Shown: one piece after another, positions 52,214 to 61,098 of the stretch | Layout: every line of letters starts with the position of its first letter | Numbering within the stretch: the stretch's first letter is position 1 | Assembly (NCBI RefSeq): GCF_001809535.1 | Contig: NZ_KV797907.1 | Span: 90,396 to 154,395 of the forward strand | Direction of reading: 5' to 3' | Length of the DNA: 64,000 nt | Origin: Aerococcus sp. HMSC062A02 | Lineage (GTDB): Bacteria > Bacillota > Bacilli > Lactobacillales > Aerococcaceae | Made by a program: the position numbers and the translations under genes | Notes under the pieces: model-generated | What the model saw: only the letters and a program-made list of their open reading frames with translations | Told to the model about the DNA's origin: nothing | Database searches by the model: none

Positions 52214-53275
52214 CTATTTACTCATCGCATCGGCAATGCGGTTGAAGATTTCAGTGAAGGTTTGGATAGATTCATTAGTATAAGTATCTTCTGGGGCGTA
52301 GACGATCTTTTGATCCTTAACGGCTGTCGTATTGGTCAAGGCTTTAGCGTTTTCGAGCACATCTTTGGCTGGCTGAGATTTTTCACCAGGCTTAGAAATG
52401 GCTGCATCGCGGTCGAGGACCATGAGCCAGTCAGGGTTGCTTTCGGCAATGGCTTCTACGGAAACATCGTCCCCCTTGTGGTCAGAAGATTCATTAGCCA
52501 CTTCTAGGGCAGGTTTCCAATTGAAGATATCGTAGAGTGGGCCCCATACCCGGCCAAAGTGTGGCGCTGAGAAACCAAGTTCGCCACCTGAAACCACCAA
52601 GGCCATTACTTTGTCTTCGCCATTGTAGGCTTCTTTAGCCCGCTTGATGGAGGCATCCAAAGCTTCGACGTCCTTCTTAGCTTCGTCTTCTTTGTCGAAG
52701 ATCTTACCCAAGGCCAGGCTCGAATTCTTCAGGCCATCCACTAAGTCTTGGCCAGGGTGCTCGCTGTCTTCGCTCACGTTAATGTCTAAGTTAATCACGG
52801 TAGCTTCAGGCACTAATTTCTTGATGTCATCATAGTAGTCAGCAAAACGTTGGCCCACAATCACGAGGTCAGGTTGTTCAGCGGCAATGATTTCTAGGTT
52901 AGGTTCCCGGTGGTTGCCGATGTTTTGTACGGAATCATCCTTAACGAAGGCGGAGCTTCCAGGCATGACATCTTTAGGTACGGCAACAGGTTTAATGCCC
53001 CATTCTTCCAAGCTTTGGAAGGTCCGGTTGTCTAAGGCAACGACTTTTTGTGGGTTCTTAGGCACTTCAACCTTACCTGTAGCATCCTGGATTTCAACAG
53101 TTTCTGCTTTCACATCAGTCTTGGCACTTGTGCTTTCTTCTGTTTGGCTAGTTGCGCTTTGGCTGCTTTCCGCTTGGTTGGACTGGTTCGATTGACCAGA
53201 CTCTCCCTGGCTGCAGGCGCCCAGCGCCAACATGGACAAGGAGACGAGGGCGACTTTTAATGCTTTTTCTTTCAT
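52214..53275 (-). CDS. Siderophore-binding lipoprotein
   Basis: 353 residues. Lipoprotein signal with lipobox LGACSQG (Cys about 21), a Ser/Gln/Glu-rich linker (24-55), then the class III periplasmic-binding fold (VEIQDATGKVEVPKNPQKVVALDNRTFQSLEEWGIKPVAV; EQPDLVIVGQRFADYYDDIKKL). Similar to YclQ/FatB/CeuE catecholate-type proteins. First gene of its operon. A 19-bp palindrome lies upstream. Confidence 0.92.
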   Translation of the reverse strand: MKEKALKVALVSLSMLALGACSQGESGQSNQSNQAESSQSATSQTEESTSAKTDVKAETVEIQDATGKVEVPKNPQKVVALDNRTFQSLEEWGIKPVAVPKDVMPGSSAFVKDDSVQNIGNHREPNLEIIAAEQPDLVIVGQRFADYYDDIKKLVPEATVINLDINVSEDSEHPGQDLVDGLKNSSLALGKIFDKEDEAKKDVEALDASIKRAKEAYNGEDKVMALVVSGGELGFSAPHFGRVWGPLYDIFNWKPALEVANESSDHKGDDVSVEAIAESNPDWLMVLDRDAAISKPGEKSQPAKDVLENAKALTNTTAVKDQKIVYAPEDTYTNESIQTFTEIFNRIADAMSK

Positions 53276-53318
53276 ATCAATAACCTCTTCTTTGCTATTT
53301 TCGAAAATCCCACTCGTA

Positions 53319-53337
53319 ATTGAGAAAGGTTTTCAAT
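53319..53337. promoter_or_regulatory. 19-bp palindrome upstream of the siderophore operon
   Basis: ATTGAGAAAGGTTTTCAAT: seven of nine pairs match around the central base. It is 44-62 bases upstream of the start. Position fits an iron-responsive operator, but the sequence is not a good Fur box. Confidence 0.45.
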
Positions 53338-53459
53338 TGATATCCTTATTTTAGCAAAGATTTTGTTTAAAAACTATAGAATCCAACAAATGGGAATGAG
53401 TCCAATTTAATCTAGCTTCATATGATTTAGAATCTATAAACTATAATCACTTTAAATAT

Positions 53460-54131
53460 CTAGGATTGCTTTTGGATCATGCGTCGATAGCGGTAGACAG
53501 AAGGCACCGAAACACCTAAAGCCTTGGCAACTTGGGGGACAGCTCCCTTGATCTTGAAGACCCCCTTGGCTTCCAAGCGGCGCATGATATCGAGCTTGGC
53601 TTCCGGTGTTAAGCTAAGATTGGACTGAACTTGATCAGGACCGATAATTTCAGTGATGACATCGTTTACATTTTCGGACAGAATTTCCGTGAAATCATTT
53701 GAAAAAGCCTCCTCTTTTTCAGCTAATTGGGAGGTCTTAATGGAGATAGGGAGCTTGAGGCTTTTAATGATATGGTCGGCCAGGTCAAATTGCTTGGAAT
53801 AATCCATATTGACACAAATCATCCCTTGGAGTTGGTTCTCATCATCCTTGATGAAGAAGGTTGAGCCTTGGAGGACTTTTCCAGCTTTTGTCCGGGTCTT
53901 ATAATTGACCAGGTAATCGCGCTGGAGGTAGTCTTCCTTTTCCATTAATTCAAGGGCAAACTTGGTGATGGGGGAGTCTTTGCTGCGTCCACTCAACTCG
54001 CCGTTGACAATCTCTGCGATATACATACGTTTACCATCATAAATATGGAGCACGACTTCGAATTGGTCGCCAAGGACCTCTCCCAAAAAATGTACCAGGG
54101 CAATATAATGCTTGAGTCGATCTTTATCCAT
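53460..54131 (-). CDS. YheO-like PAS/HTH transcriptional regulator
   Basis: 223 residues. The N-terminal PAS-like YheO domain (EVVLHIYDGKRMYIAEIVNGELSGRSKDSPITKFALELM and GSTFFIKDDENQLQGMICVNMD) is followed by a C-terminal HTH (VPQVAKALGVSVPSVYRYRRMI). Divergent from the first PfoR-like gene, which makes that gene its probable target. YheO relatives are little studied; ligand unknown. Confidence 0.88.
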   Translation of the reverse strand: MDKDRLKHYIALVHFLGEVLGDQFEVVLHIYDGKRMYIAEIVNGELSGRSKDSPITKFALELMEKEDYLQRDYLVNYKTRTKAGKVLQGSTFFIKDDENQLQGMICVNMDYSKQFDLADHIIKSLKLPISIKTSQLAEKEEAFSNDFTEILSENVNDVITEIIGPDQVQSNLSLTPEAKLDIMRRLEAKGVFKIKGAVPQVAKALGVSVPSVYRYRRMIQKQS

Positions 54132-54293
54132 TCATGGGCCTCCATTCACAAAGTGCTGTTAGTCATCGATGCTTAAATTTAAATTCATTATAGCGCAAAC
54201 GAAAAAAATAACAAACTTCCGCTAGAGAATAAGAAAAAAAAAAGCTAGAGATGAGAGAGGGATGGGAAGAAGAATAAATATTTATTATCTGCT

Positions 54294-54308
54294 GTGAAAG
54301 CGTTGACC
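54294..54308 (+). promoter_or_regulatory. Candidate cre site 1 upstream of the first PfoR-like gene
   Basis: GTGAAAGCGTTGACC, core TGAAAGCG intact, 13 of 15 cre consensus positions (both terminal W positions mismatch). Confidence 0.45.
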
Positions 54309-54368
54309 CTAATAATAATCATTGTTAAAGTTGATAACTGTAATGTGAAAGGACTTGCAGAAAGAAAA

Positions 54369-54383
54369 ATGTAAGCGCTATGA
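54369..54383 (+). promoter_or_regulatory. Candidate cre site 2 upstream of the first PfoR-like gene
   Basis: ATGTAAGCGCTATGA, 14 of 15 cre positions. It lies 34-48 bases before the start codon, where CcpA would block transcription. Confidence 0.5.
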
Positions 54384-54416
54384 AAAATATAGATACAGAA
54401 AGAAGGAAGTAAAAAT

Positions 54417-55493
54417 ATGGATTTAATTATTGGAGTGGCTCTCCTGATCCTTGTCTTAGCCTTGTTTACGCTCTTTACCTTCAAAGCTCCTAAAGGCCGT
54501 GAAACCATGGGAGCATTTGCGGATGCCTCTTGTGCAACTCTCTTAGTGGAAGCTTTTCTCAATTCCTTTGTGGGGAATATCTTCGATGCCGACTTCTTCA
54601 GTGAGGTCGGCATGGCGGCCGGTTCCATGGGTGGGGCCGCCGCAGCCTGTATGATTCCTCTTGCCTTGGGGGCTTCCCCAGTGGCCGCCATGCTCTGTGG
54701 GGCAGCTACTTTTGGCTTAGGGATTCTTCCTGGTCTGGTTGCCGGTTACACTTGCTATTGGATCCTTCAATATATTGAGAAGAAATTGCCAGCTGGTCTG
54801 GACCTACTCGTGATGATCATTGTGGTAGCTCCTCTAGCACGCTTCATTGCAATCGCCAGCGAGCCGGTTGTCGAAGCGGCCCTCCTCAATATCGGTAAGA
54901 GTATTGAAGCTAGCTCCAATGCCGCGCCTGCTATCATGGGGATTATCGTTGGTGGGATCATGGCAGTTGTTTCCAGCTCGCCCATCTCATCTATGGCCCT
55001 ATCTGCTATGCTCGGTCTGACTGGTCTACCAATGGGTGTAACGACCATGGCCGTCTTTGGCTCAGCCTTCGTTAACTGGATGACCTACCGCGAATTGAAA
55101 CTCGGGGGTCCGCGTGAAAGCTTGGCTGTCTTCTTAGAAGCCAAGACCCAGGTTGACCTCACCTCAGCCAATCCGCTTCCAGTATATCTGGCTGACTTTA
55201 TCGGGGGTGGCTTGTGCGGCCTTGTTGTAGCCCTTGCCGGTATGGTGAATGAAGCCTCTTCTACGGCTACACCATTCGCAGGCCTAGCCGTGATGTTTGC
55301 CTATAACCCTGCTATGAAGGTTGTTATTATGGCTGTTGCCTGTGCTCTGATTGGCCTAGTGACTGCTTATATTTCAGCGAAATGCTTTAAAAATTATCCT
55401 ATCAATCGTTTGGATGATCTTAAAGCAGAAGCAGACTCAGAGGAAGCAGACGGTGTTTCTTCAGACGCTTACTATGCCCACCAAGCAAGCTAA
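54417..55493 (+). CDS. PfoR/PTS-EIIC-like membrane protein, first copy
   Basis: 358 residues, 9-10 hydrophobic helices. It matches the PTS_EIIC_2/PfoR pattern: MDLIIGVALLILV, LFTFKAPKGRETMGAFADASCATLLVEAF, SSMALSAMLGLTGLPMG, SANPLPVYLADFIGGGL and FAGLAVMFAYNPAMKV. There is no IIA or IIB domain and none is nearby. Named a regulator of perfringolysin O in clostridia, but the sequence suggests a sugar permease subunit. AAGGAAG precedes the ATG; two cre-like sites lie upstream. Confidence 0.8.
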   Translation: MDLIIGVALLILVLALFTLFTFKAPKGRETMGAFADASCATLLVEAFLNSFVGNIFDADFFSEVGMAAGSMGGAAAACMIPLALGASPVAAMLCGAATFGLGILPGLVAGYTCYWILQYIEKKLPAGLDLLVMIIVVAPLARFIAIASEPVVEAALLNIGKSIEASSNAAPAIMGIIVGGIMAVVSSSPISSMALSAMLGLTGLPMGVTTMAVFGSAFVNWMTYRELKLGGPRESLAVFLEAKTQVDLTSANPLPVYLADFIGGGLCGLVVALAGMVNEASSTATPFAGLAVMFAYNPAMKVVIMAVACALIGLVTAYISAKCFKNYPINRLDDLKAEADSEEADGVSSDAYYAHQAS

Positions 55494-55612
55494 TAAAAAA
55501 TGTTTTTATAAATTGTGTTAGTGAGCAACCATTAAGCTTTTGCTCAAAAAAGTAACTGGTATAAAAGTTTTCATTACTGCTCACCAAGATAAAAAATTAA
55601 AACTATTTTTTT

Positions 55613-55645
55613 AAGGAAGTTAGGGAAGACCCTGCTTCCTTTTTT
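55613..55645 (+). terminator. Terminator of the first PfoR-like gene
   Basis: AAGGAAG (55613-55619) pairs with CTTCCTT (55634-55640); inner AGGG/CCCT pair; T-run follows. Confidence 0.8.
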
Positions 55646-55955
55646 GAGTTAAAAGGCTCTGCTGAAAGAGGGAATTGAGCTTTTTATACAATCTTAAAAC
55701 AAAAAAAGACTTTCACAAAAATGTTCAAAAAAATCTTTCTCATCATTTTTATTATTGTTCTTCTATTATATTGCTGATAAAATGAGTATTTATTAATTTT
55801 TAATTATTGCCTTGAATACGATGATAAATAGTGTTTTATTTACTTGTTTGTTGACCTTAACAATAGTTTATATGAATTTTATCACATTTAAATTCTCATA
55901 TTATAGCAAGAAAAATTAATAAAATATTATCCTTGTAATAATAAATTATTTGTAT

Positions 55956-55970
55956 TGATGGCGCTTTCAT
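55956..55970 (-). promoter_or_regulatory. Candidate cre site 1 upstream of the second PfoR-like gene
   Basis: Minus strand ATGAAAGCGCCATCA, 14 of 15 cre positions. Confidence 0.5.
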
Positions 55971-56032
55971 GATAAGCTTTTATCAAGTTGTAATGGGAAA
56001 GGGGGACCCAGAAGAAAAGCTTGTAATCAGTG

Positions 56033-56047
56033 ATGTAAGCGGTTTAT
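56033..56047 (+). promoter_or_regulatory. Candidate cre site 2 upstream of the second PfoR-like gene
   Basis: ATGTAAGCGGTTTAT, 14 of 15 cre positions, just upstream of the inverted repeat. Confidence 0.5.
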
Positions 56048-56062
56048 TGTTTTTTGTCTGAA

Positions 56063-56125
56063 AACACTGTCTCCCCTTGTCAGGATAATTCGATCAGCTC
56101 TTATACTAGGGCAAGGGGCAGTGTT
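56063..56125. promoter_or_regulatory. Long inverted repeat ahead of the second PfoR-like gene
   Basis: AACACTG (56063-56069) and CCCCTTG (56073-56079) pair with CAAGGGG (56112-56118) and CAGTGTT (56119-56125), leaving a three-base bulge and a ~32-base loop. There is no T-run, so it is not a simple terminator. TTGTCA (56077) and TATACT (56102-56107, 19-bp spacer) within it could be the promoter, making the arms an operator; otherwise it is a leader hairpin. Confidence 0.5.
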
Positions 56126-56160
56126 CAGCGAGTCAGAGATTAAGAAAGCAGGATAAAACT

Positions 56161-57180
56161 ATGGATATTATTGTCGGTACGATTTGGTTGCTAGTTGTAC
56201 TAGCTATCTTTACATTATTTAACTATAAAGCTCCCCACGGCGCGAAAGCCATGGGCGCCCTAGCTGCAGCAGCCTGCGCCAGCTTCCTGGTAGAGGCCTT
56301 CCATGATTCCTTCTTTGGATCGGTGCTTGGCCTTGAGTTCCTTAAAGAAGTTGGGATGGCTAATGGTGCCCTGAGTGGTGTCGCTGCAGCGATCTTGGTT
56401 GCAATTGCGATTGGTGTTCAACCGGGTTATGCGGTCTTGATGGGTCTGGCTGCTTCTGGAACAGGGATCTTACCTGGTTTCTTGGCGGGTTACTTAGTGG
56501 CCTTCCTGGTGAAATGGATGCAAAAAAATATTCCAGGTGGTCTTGACTTAATTCTTATTATCATTATCAGTGCCCCACTTACTCGGGCTATCGCCCTTTT
56601 CATTGCGCCACTTGTCGATAATTCACTCTTACAGATCGGCGAAATCTTAATTGCTTCCTCTGAATCAAGCCCAGTGATTATGGGGATCATCCTCGGTGGG
56701 GTAATCACCGTGGTTGCAACGGCTCCATTGAGCTCTATGGCCCTAACTGCCATGCTTGGTTTGACAGGGACTCCGATGGCTATCGGGGCTTTGGCAGTCT
56801 TTGGCTCTTCTTTCATGAACTACATGATCTTCCACCATCTCAAACTGGGTGAGCGCAAAGATACCATTGCCTTTGCGATTGAGCCCCTAACCCAGGCTGA
56901 TGTGACTTCAGCGAACCCTATTCCAATCTACGGCATTAACTTTGTCGGTGGGGCTTGCAGTGGGATTCTAGTGGCCCTCTTGCAGATGGTCAATGAAACC
57001 CCAGGTACAGCGACGCCAATTGCTGGTTTTGCGGTGATGTTTGCTTACAACCCAGCCATGCAAGTGCTTCTCGTTGGTTTAGCCCTCATCGTGATTAACT
57101 TGATTGTTGGTTTCCTCGGGGCTAAAGTCTTCAAGAACTATCCAGTCATTACTAAACAAGAACTAGCCGAACGTGAATAG
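56161..57180 (+). CDS. PfoR/PTS-EIIC-like membrane protein, second copy
   Basis: 339 residues, same family and topology as the first copy (MDIIVGTIWLLVVLAIFTLFNYKAPHGAKAMGALAAAACASFLVEAF; SSMALTAMLGLTGTPMAIG; SANPIPIYGINFVGGACSG; IAGFAVMFAYNPAMQV). It looks closer to the typical PfoR sequence than copy one does. Separate transcription unit with its own promoter region and terminator. No IIA/IIB or kinase nearby, so any transport mechanism is unclear. Confidence 0.8.
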   Translation: MDIIVGTIWLLVVLAIFTLFNYKAPHGAKAMGALAAAACASFLVEAFHDSFFGSVLGLEFLKEVGMANGALSGVAAAILVAIAIGVQPGYAVLMGLAASGTGILPGFLAGYLVAFLVKWMQKNIPGGLDLILIIIISAPLTRAIALFIAPLVDNSLLQIGEILIASSESSPVIMGIILGGVITVVATAPLSSMALTAMLGLTGTPMAIGALAVFGSSFMNYMIFHHLKLGERKDTIAFAIEPLTQADVTSANPIPIYGINFVGGACSGILVALLQMVNETPGTATPIAGFAVMFAYNPAMQVLLVGLALIVINLIVGFLGAKVFKNYPVITKQELAERE

Positions 57181-57197
57181 TTAAGCTAGAGCCTAAG

Positions 57198-57233
57198 AAA
57201 AAAGCTAAGCGCTTGATTCAGCTTAGCTTTTTT
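57198..57233 (+). terminator. Terminator of the second PfoR-like gene
   Basis: AAAAAAGCTAAGC and GCTTAGCTTTTTT arms with a ten-base loop. Confidence 0.9.
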
Positions 57234-57300
57234 CATGCTTTCGGACGCGGAAACATGCTACAATCAGTGGTAAGAATGAATTAGCCTGAAGGGAGATCTA

Positions 57301-58650
57301 ATGATGGAAGAAGAAAGTCGGGCCCAAGCCTTTATCGAAGCGGGGGAGCGGATTAGTTCGGCTGCGCGGATTAATTATGTGGATTTACTGGTGGATCATG
57401 CCCAGGGTGCCTTGGTCTATGATGCGGATGGCAAGGCTTATATTGACCTCTTAGCCAGCGCTTCAACGGCCAATGTCGGCCACTGCCATCCCCAAGTGGT
57501 CGCTGCCATCCAAGAACAGGCTGAACACTTGCTTCATTATATTCCCTCCTATTCCTACCAAGCTCAGCTCGAAGCATTAGCTGAACGTTTAGCAGGAATG
57601 ACGCCAGGCCATTTCGAGAAGAAAGTTTCCTTCTCTACCTCGGGATCAGAAGCCAATGAAGCGATCATTAAATTCGCTCGCGCCTATACAGGCCGCCCCT
57701 ATCTGATCAGTTTTACTGGGGCCTATCATGGATCGAGCTATGGGGCGATGACCCTGTCGGCTTGCAGCCTCAATATGCGGCGCAAAATGGGGCCCCTTTT
57801 ACCTGGAGTTTATCACATGCCTTATCCAGATCCCTATCGGCGAAGACCAGGGGAGAGTGATGACCAGCTAGCTGAGCGTTACCTGGACGCTATCCGGTTA
57901 GCCTTCGAGACCTATCTGGCCCCTGAAGAGGTCGCCTGTGTCTTAATCGAACCAATCCAAGGTGATGCTGGCATCATTATCCCACCCCAAGCCTTTATGC
58001 AGGGCCTCTATGAGCTTTGCCAAGAACATGGCATCCTCTTTGCAGTGGATGAAATTAACCAGGGTCTTGGAAGGTCGGGGAAGCTGTGGGGGATCGACCA
58101 CTTTGGTCTCACGCCGGATCTGATGGCAATCGGTAAGTCCTTAGCATCGGGGCTCCCGCTCTCTGCCTTGGTGGGACGAGCAGAGATCCTAGAGAGCCTC
58201 GGCTCACCCGGCCATGCCTTCACCTCGGCTGGCAACCCCGTCTGTGTTGCAGCTGCACACGCCAGTCTCGATGTGATCGAAGAAGAAAACTTGGTCCAAA
58301 AATCTGAAGAAGACGGGCGTTTTGCCCAAGCAGCTTTCCAATCCCTCCAGTCTAAGTACCCTCAGATCATAGGGGATGTCCGGTGTTTGGGCCTCAATGC
58401 GGGTATTGAGCTCGTGACCGACCCTGAGACCAAGGAAAGGGACAGCCAAGCTGCCAGCAAGATCATGACCTATCTCTTTGACCACGGGGTGCTCATGGTC
58501 ACCTTGATGGGCAATGTCCTCCGCTTCCAGCCGCCCCTAGTGATTAGCCGAGAGCTTTTAACGCAAGCCTTTGCAGTCTTAGACCAGGCCTTTGCTGCCT
58601 TAGAAGCTGGAGAGATCCAACTTCCAGATCATGTGGACCTGGGCTGGTAG
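57301..58650 (+). CDS. Class III PLP-dependent aminotransferase
   Basis: 449 residues, GABA/ornithine/diaminopimelate-type family. Motifs: GHCHPQVVAAI, FSTSGSEANEAIIKFARAYTGR, GAYHGSSYGAMTLS, FAVDEINQGLGRSGKLWG (PLP Asp) and the Schiff-base Lys in MAIGKSLASGLPLSALVGR. Residues EINQGLGR replace the common EVQTGxGRTG, so it is an atypical subfamily. It lies downstream of the two PfoR-like genes after a terminator. Substrate not assigned. AAGGGAG precedes ATG 57301 (57304 is also possible). Confidence 0.88.
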   Translation: MMEEESRAQAFIEAGERISSAARINYVDLLVDHAQGALVYDADGKAYIDLLASASTANVGHCHPQVVAAIQEQAEHLLHYIPSYSYQAQLEALAERLAGMTPGHFEKKVSFSTSGSEANEAIIKFARAYTGRPYLISFTGAYHGSSYGAMTLSACSLNMRRKMGPLLPGVYHMPYPDPYRRRPGESDDQLAERYLDAIRLAFETYLAPEEVACVLIEPIQGDAGIIIPPQAFMQGLYELCQEHGILFAVDEINQGLGRSGKLWGIDHFGLTPDLMAIGKSLASGLPLSALVGRAEILESLGSPGHAFTSAGNPVCVAAAHASLDVIEEENLVQKSEEDGRFAQAAFQSLQSKYPQIIGDVRCLGLNAGIELVTDPETKERDSQAASKIMTYLFDHGVLMVTLMGNVLRFQPPLVISRELLTQAFAVLDQAFAALEAGEIQLPDHVDLGW

Positions 58651-58668
58651 GGCTTTAAGCTGATACTT

Positions 58669-58697
58669 CCTTAGCCTAGTTAGGCTAGGGATTTTTT
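58669..58697 (+). terminator. Terminator of the class III aminotransferase gene
   Basis: CCTTAGCCTA (58669-58678) and TAGGCTAGGG (58681-58690) with one mismatch, followed by six T. Confidence 0.75.
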
Positions 58698-58828
58698 GTT
58701 CTTCCTAAGCCGTACCAGAAATTTTACCGACTTCGATTTAATAAACAAATCTTTACTTGATAATATGCTATGATGATTAAATGATAGCTGAGAGTCAATA
58801 ATGTAAGGATGAGTAAGGAGATGATGAC

Positions 58829-60358
58829 ATGATGAGATTGCTTGGAAGTAAGGACCGACGCCAGCTGGCATTGATCGCTATCTACCAGAATGAAGACGAC
58901 TTATACCTCACCCATGGGGACTTAGCCGATCGTCTGTCGTGTACCAATGCAACCATCAAAAGTGATTTAATCGAAATACAAAGTTTGTTCCCAGAGGAAA
59001 TCCAAGTTAACCAGTCCGGTATTTGGGTAAACCTTGCCTTCAAAAAAATGGTATCTGCTAACTATTACTTCAAAAAGTTTAGCCAAGAAGCTGTGACTTA
59101 TCGCTTGCTCTTTGAATTGATGCGTGCTTCTTATACATCGGTGGAAGAGCTCAGCCAGAAAATTTATGTCAGCCGTAGCTCGGTCTACCGAGCCATTAAA
59201 CAGATTAACCAATTTTTCAATGAGGCAAATTTAGAGCTTGAAGTGACCACTTCCCCATTGGCCTTAGAGGGTAAAGAATTGACTATTCGCTTATTCTACC
59301 CTTTTGCTTTAATTCATTACCTATCGGATACCGATTGGCCCTTTACAAGCATTAGCTAACAGCAGGCCTTTGACTTATATGAGGTGCTAGCCTCAACCTC
59401 TCCTTACCTCAAAAGCTTTTCTTCCAACCCCTTAGTTTATTTACAGATCGGTTTGAACTTTGAGCGATTTGCCAATCAGTTTGTGCTTGAGAAGGCAGAC
59501 TGGCCGATAACAACACGGGAATTGTCGCTCTTGATGGTTAATTTAGATATTTTTACAGATTTTCAAGCTCAGACTGGCAGGTATCCGCTCTTTGAAGTTA
59601 TACCACAAGTTGTTCCTGGATTAATTTCATCGGGAACCCTGCTTAATCGGTCTTACTTGGAAGAGAACTCGAGAGTCCCCGCGGCTGTTAAGCAAAGCAT
59701 CGCTGATTTTGAAGCGGATATGTACCAGCTCAAGGCGGACTACCAACTCAAGACGGCCCAAGAAAAAGATATTCAGCTCATTTCTTTGACCTTATACAAT
59801 TTATGTATTGCTATGGATAAGAATGTGAACGTTATCTTGAATAATCCCATTACCTACCAGAGTAACTTAGTTTATGAGGTTGCCTGCATTAATCCAGAAT
59901 TTGTGGTGGATGTCCAAGCCATGATTAAGAAATTTATCCAGTCGCTCAATATAATGACCGACATTTCTGACCAGCTTCTGATTGGCTTTACTTTCTATTT
60001 TATTGTGGCTTGGCCGAATACAATTTTTGAACTAAATAGAATCGTTAAAATTGACCTCTTACTTTATACCGGAAATTTCCAGTATGATCTGGAATATAAG
60101 GCTATATTAGATCCTATTGTCCATAACTATGTGACAGTCCATGTCCGCAACCAGGCCATTAATTGGCAGGAGATTCTCGAAGACAGCCCCTATCAAATAA
60201 TCATGACGACCTTCGACATTCCAAGCACACCCGGCCGTTATATCTTTAATATCAATTCGATGCCTAATGTGAACACCTTCTTATGGATCTATGAGACGGT
60301 TCGGACCATCAATGATTCAGATACATCTAACATGTCTGACATGCTCTTCACCCAATAG
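58829..60358 (+). pseudogene. Mga-like regulator interrupted by one in-frame stop
   Basis: 510 codons in one frame broken by a single TAA at 59357-59359 (residues 1-176 before; frame continues with QQAFDLYEVLAS). N-terminal HTH 1 (LTHGDLADRLSCTNATIKSDLIEIQ), HTH 2/Mga (YTSVEELSQKIYVSRSSVYRAIKQINQFF), then a helical domain and a C-terminal EIIB-like region. Mga-type regulators control surface-protein genes in streptococci. The only obstacle to a full-length protein is that codon, so the gene is a recent pseudogene, a sequencing error or read through. AAGGAG precedes the start. It lies ahead of the surface-protein gene. Confidence 0.75.
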
Positions 60359-60366
60359 GAACGATC

Positions 60367-60393
60367 AACTGACTCGCGAGGGTCAGTTTTTTT
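60367..60393 (+). terminator. Terminator after the Mga-like gene
   Basis: AACTGAC (60367-60373) pairs with GTCAGTT (60382-60388), then a T-run. Confidence 0.8.
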
Positions 60394-60534
60394 ATTAAGA
60401 GGTTTCACATTTTTACGGTTTAAGCTTATTAAGAACAGAAGAAAACAATAAAGATGATTATAATCAAGATAAATTTTAGTGAAAGGAGCAGGTTCCTATT
60501 TGAAGGGGATGGACAGGAGTAGAGGGAGGAGTTT

Positions 60535-60710
60535 ATGTATCAATTGAAAGAAGATGACCTCACACTGAAACTAGGAGCTATTTGTTAGCTTCTTTTATGT
60601 CGTTTGCTAGGGGCTGCTTTGTCTCATTGAATAACTCTCACCTGCATATCGATGACACGGTCTTTAAAAGCAAGGTGATCGACAAGGGATCTGTTAGTCT
60701 AGGGTCCTGA
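60535..60710 (+). pseudogene. Broken small gene of unknown family
   Basis: AGGGAGGA just before ATG 60535 looks like a real ribosome binding site. The frame runs MYQLKEDDLTLKLGAIC and stops at 60586-60588; a different frame is then open from about 60580 (LASFMSFARGCFVSLNN...) to TGA 60708-60710. This looks like one protein with a frameshift. I cannot name the family. The region 60394-61080 is otherwise without a clear gene. Confidence 0.3.
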
Positions 60711-60890
60711 TAACAATCTTGCCAACGATCAAAGCTAAAGTTCTTGTAATGATTACCGACCTTTGTCCGATATGATTTGATAGCAAATTAAAGCCGAATA
60801 CATTGATGCCTAGTAAATAAGCTTTTTTAAGGCTGTTTAAAGCGAAAAATGGCCTTTGAGTCCTTGCTTTTTTAATTTAGGCGTCTCAAA

Positions 60891-61031
60891 ATGGAAAGCT
60901 TTTTTTATGGATACACAAATGGCAGCTGCAATGTTGATCGATTAGTAGATCATGACTTTTCTTTTTTACACAATAATGTACTGATCGAATTGAGAGGGGC
61001 AGGCTATGAAAACGTTAATGCTACAGCCTAA
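60891..61031 (+). pseudogene. Short open frame, probable gene fragment
   Basis: ATG 60891 opens 46 residues (MESFFYGYTNGSCNVDRLVDH and on to ENVNATA). No ribosome binding site. The composition is protein-like but the family is not recognised. Likely a remnant, in the same decayed stretch as the frame at 60535. Confidence 0.25.
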
Positions 61032-61098
61032 ACTCTAATTATCTTATGTGTTTTTAATGTACAAAAAATGTTTTAAAAGATTAATTGAAAAGAATATA

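Larger units (their letters stand above)
55494..56160. other. 667-bp non-coding region between the two PfoR-like genes
   Basis: No gene seen. It is AT-rich and holds a terminator (55613-55645), two cre-like sites (55956-55970 and 56033-56047) and a long inverted repeat (56063-56125). Confidence 0.7.

Noticed and set aside
59340..59400. Frameshift in the Mga-like gene
   Set aside because: Both halves are in the same frame (start positions differ by a multiple of three); the break is a single stop codon.
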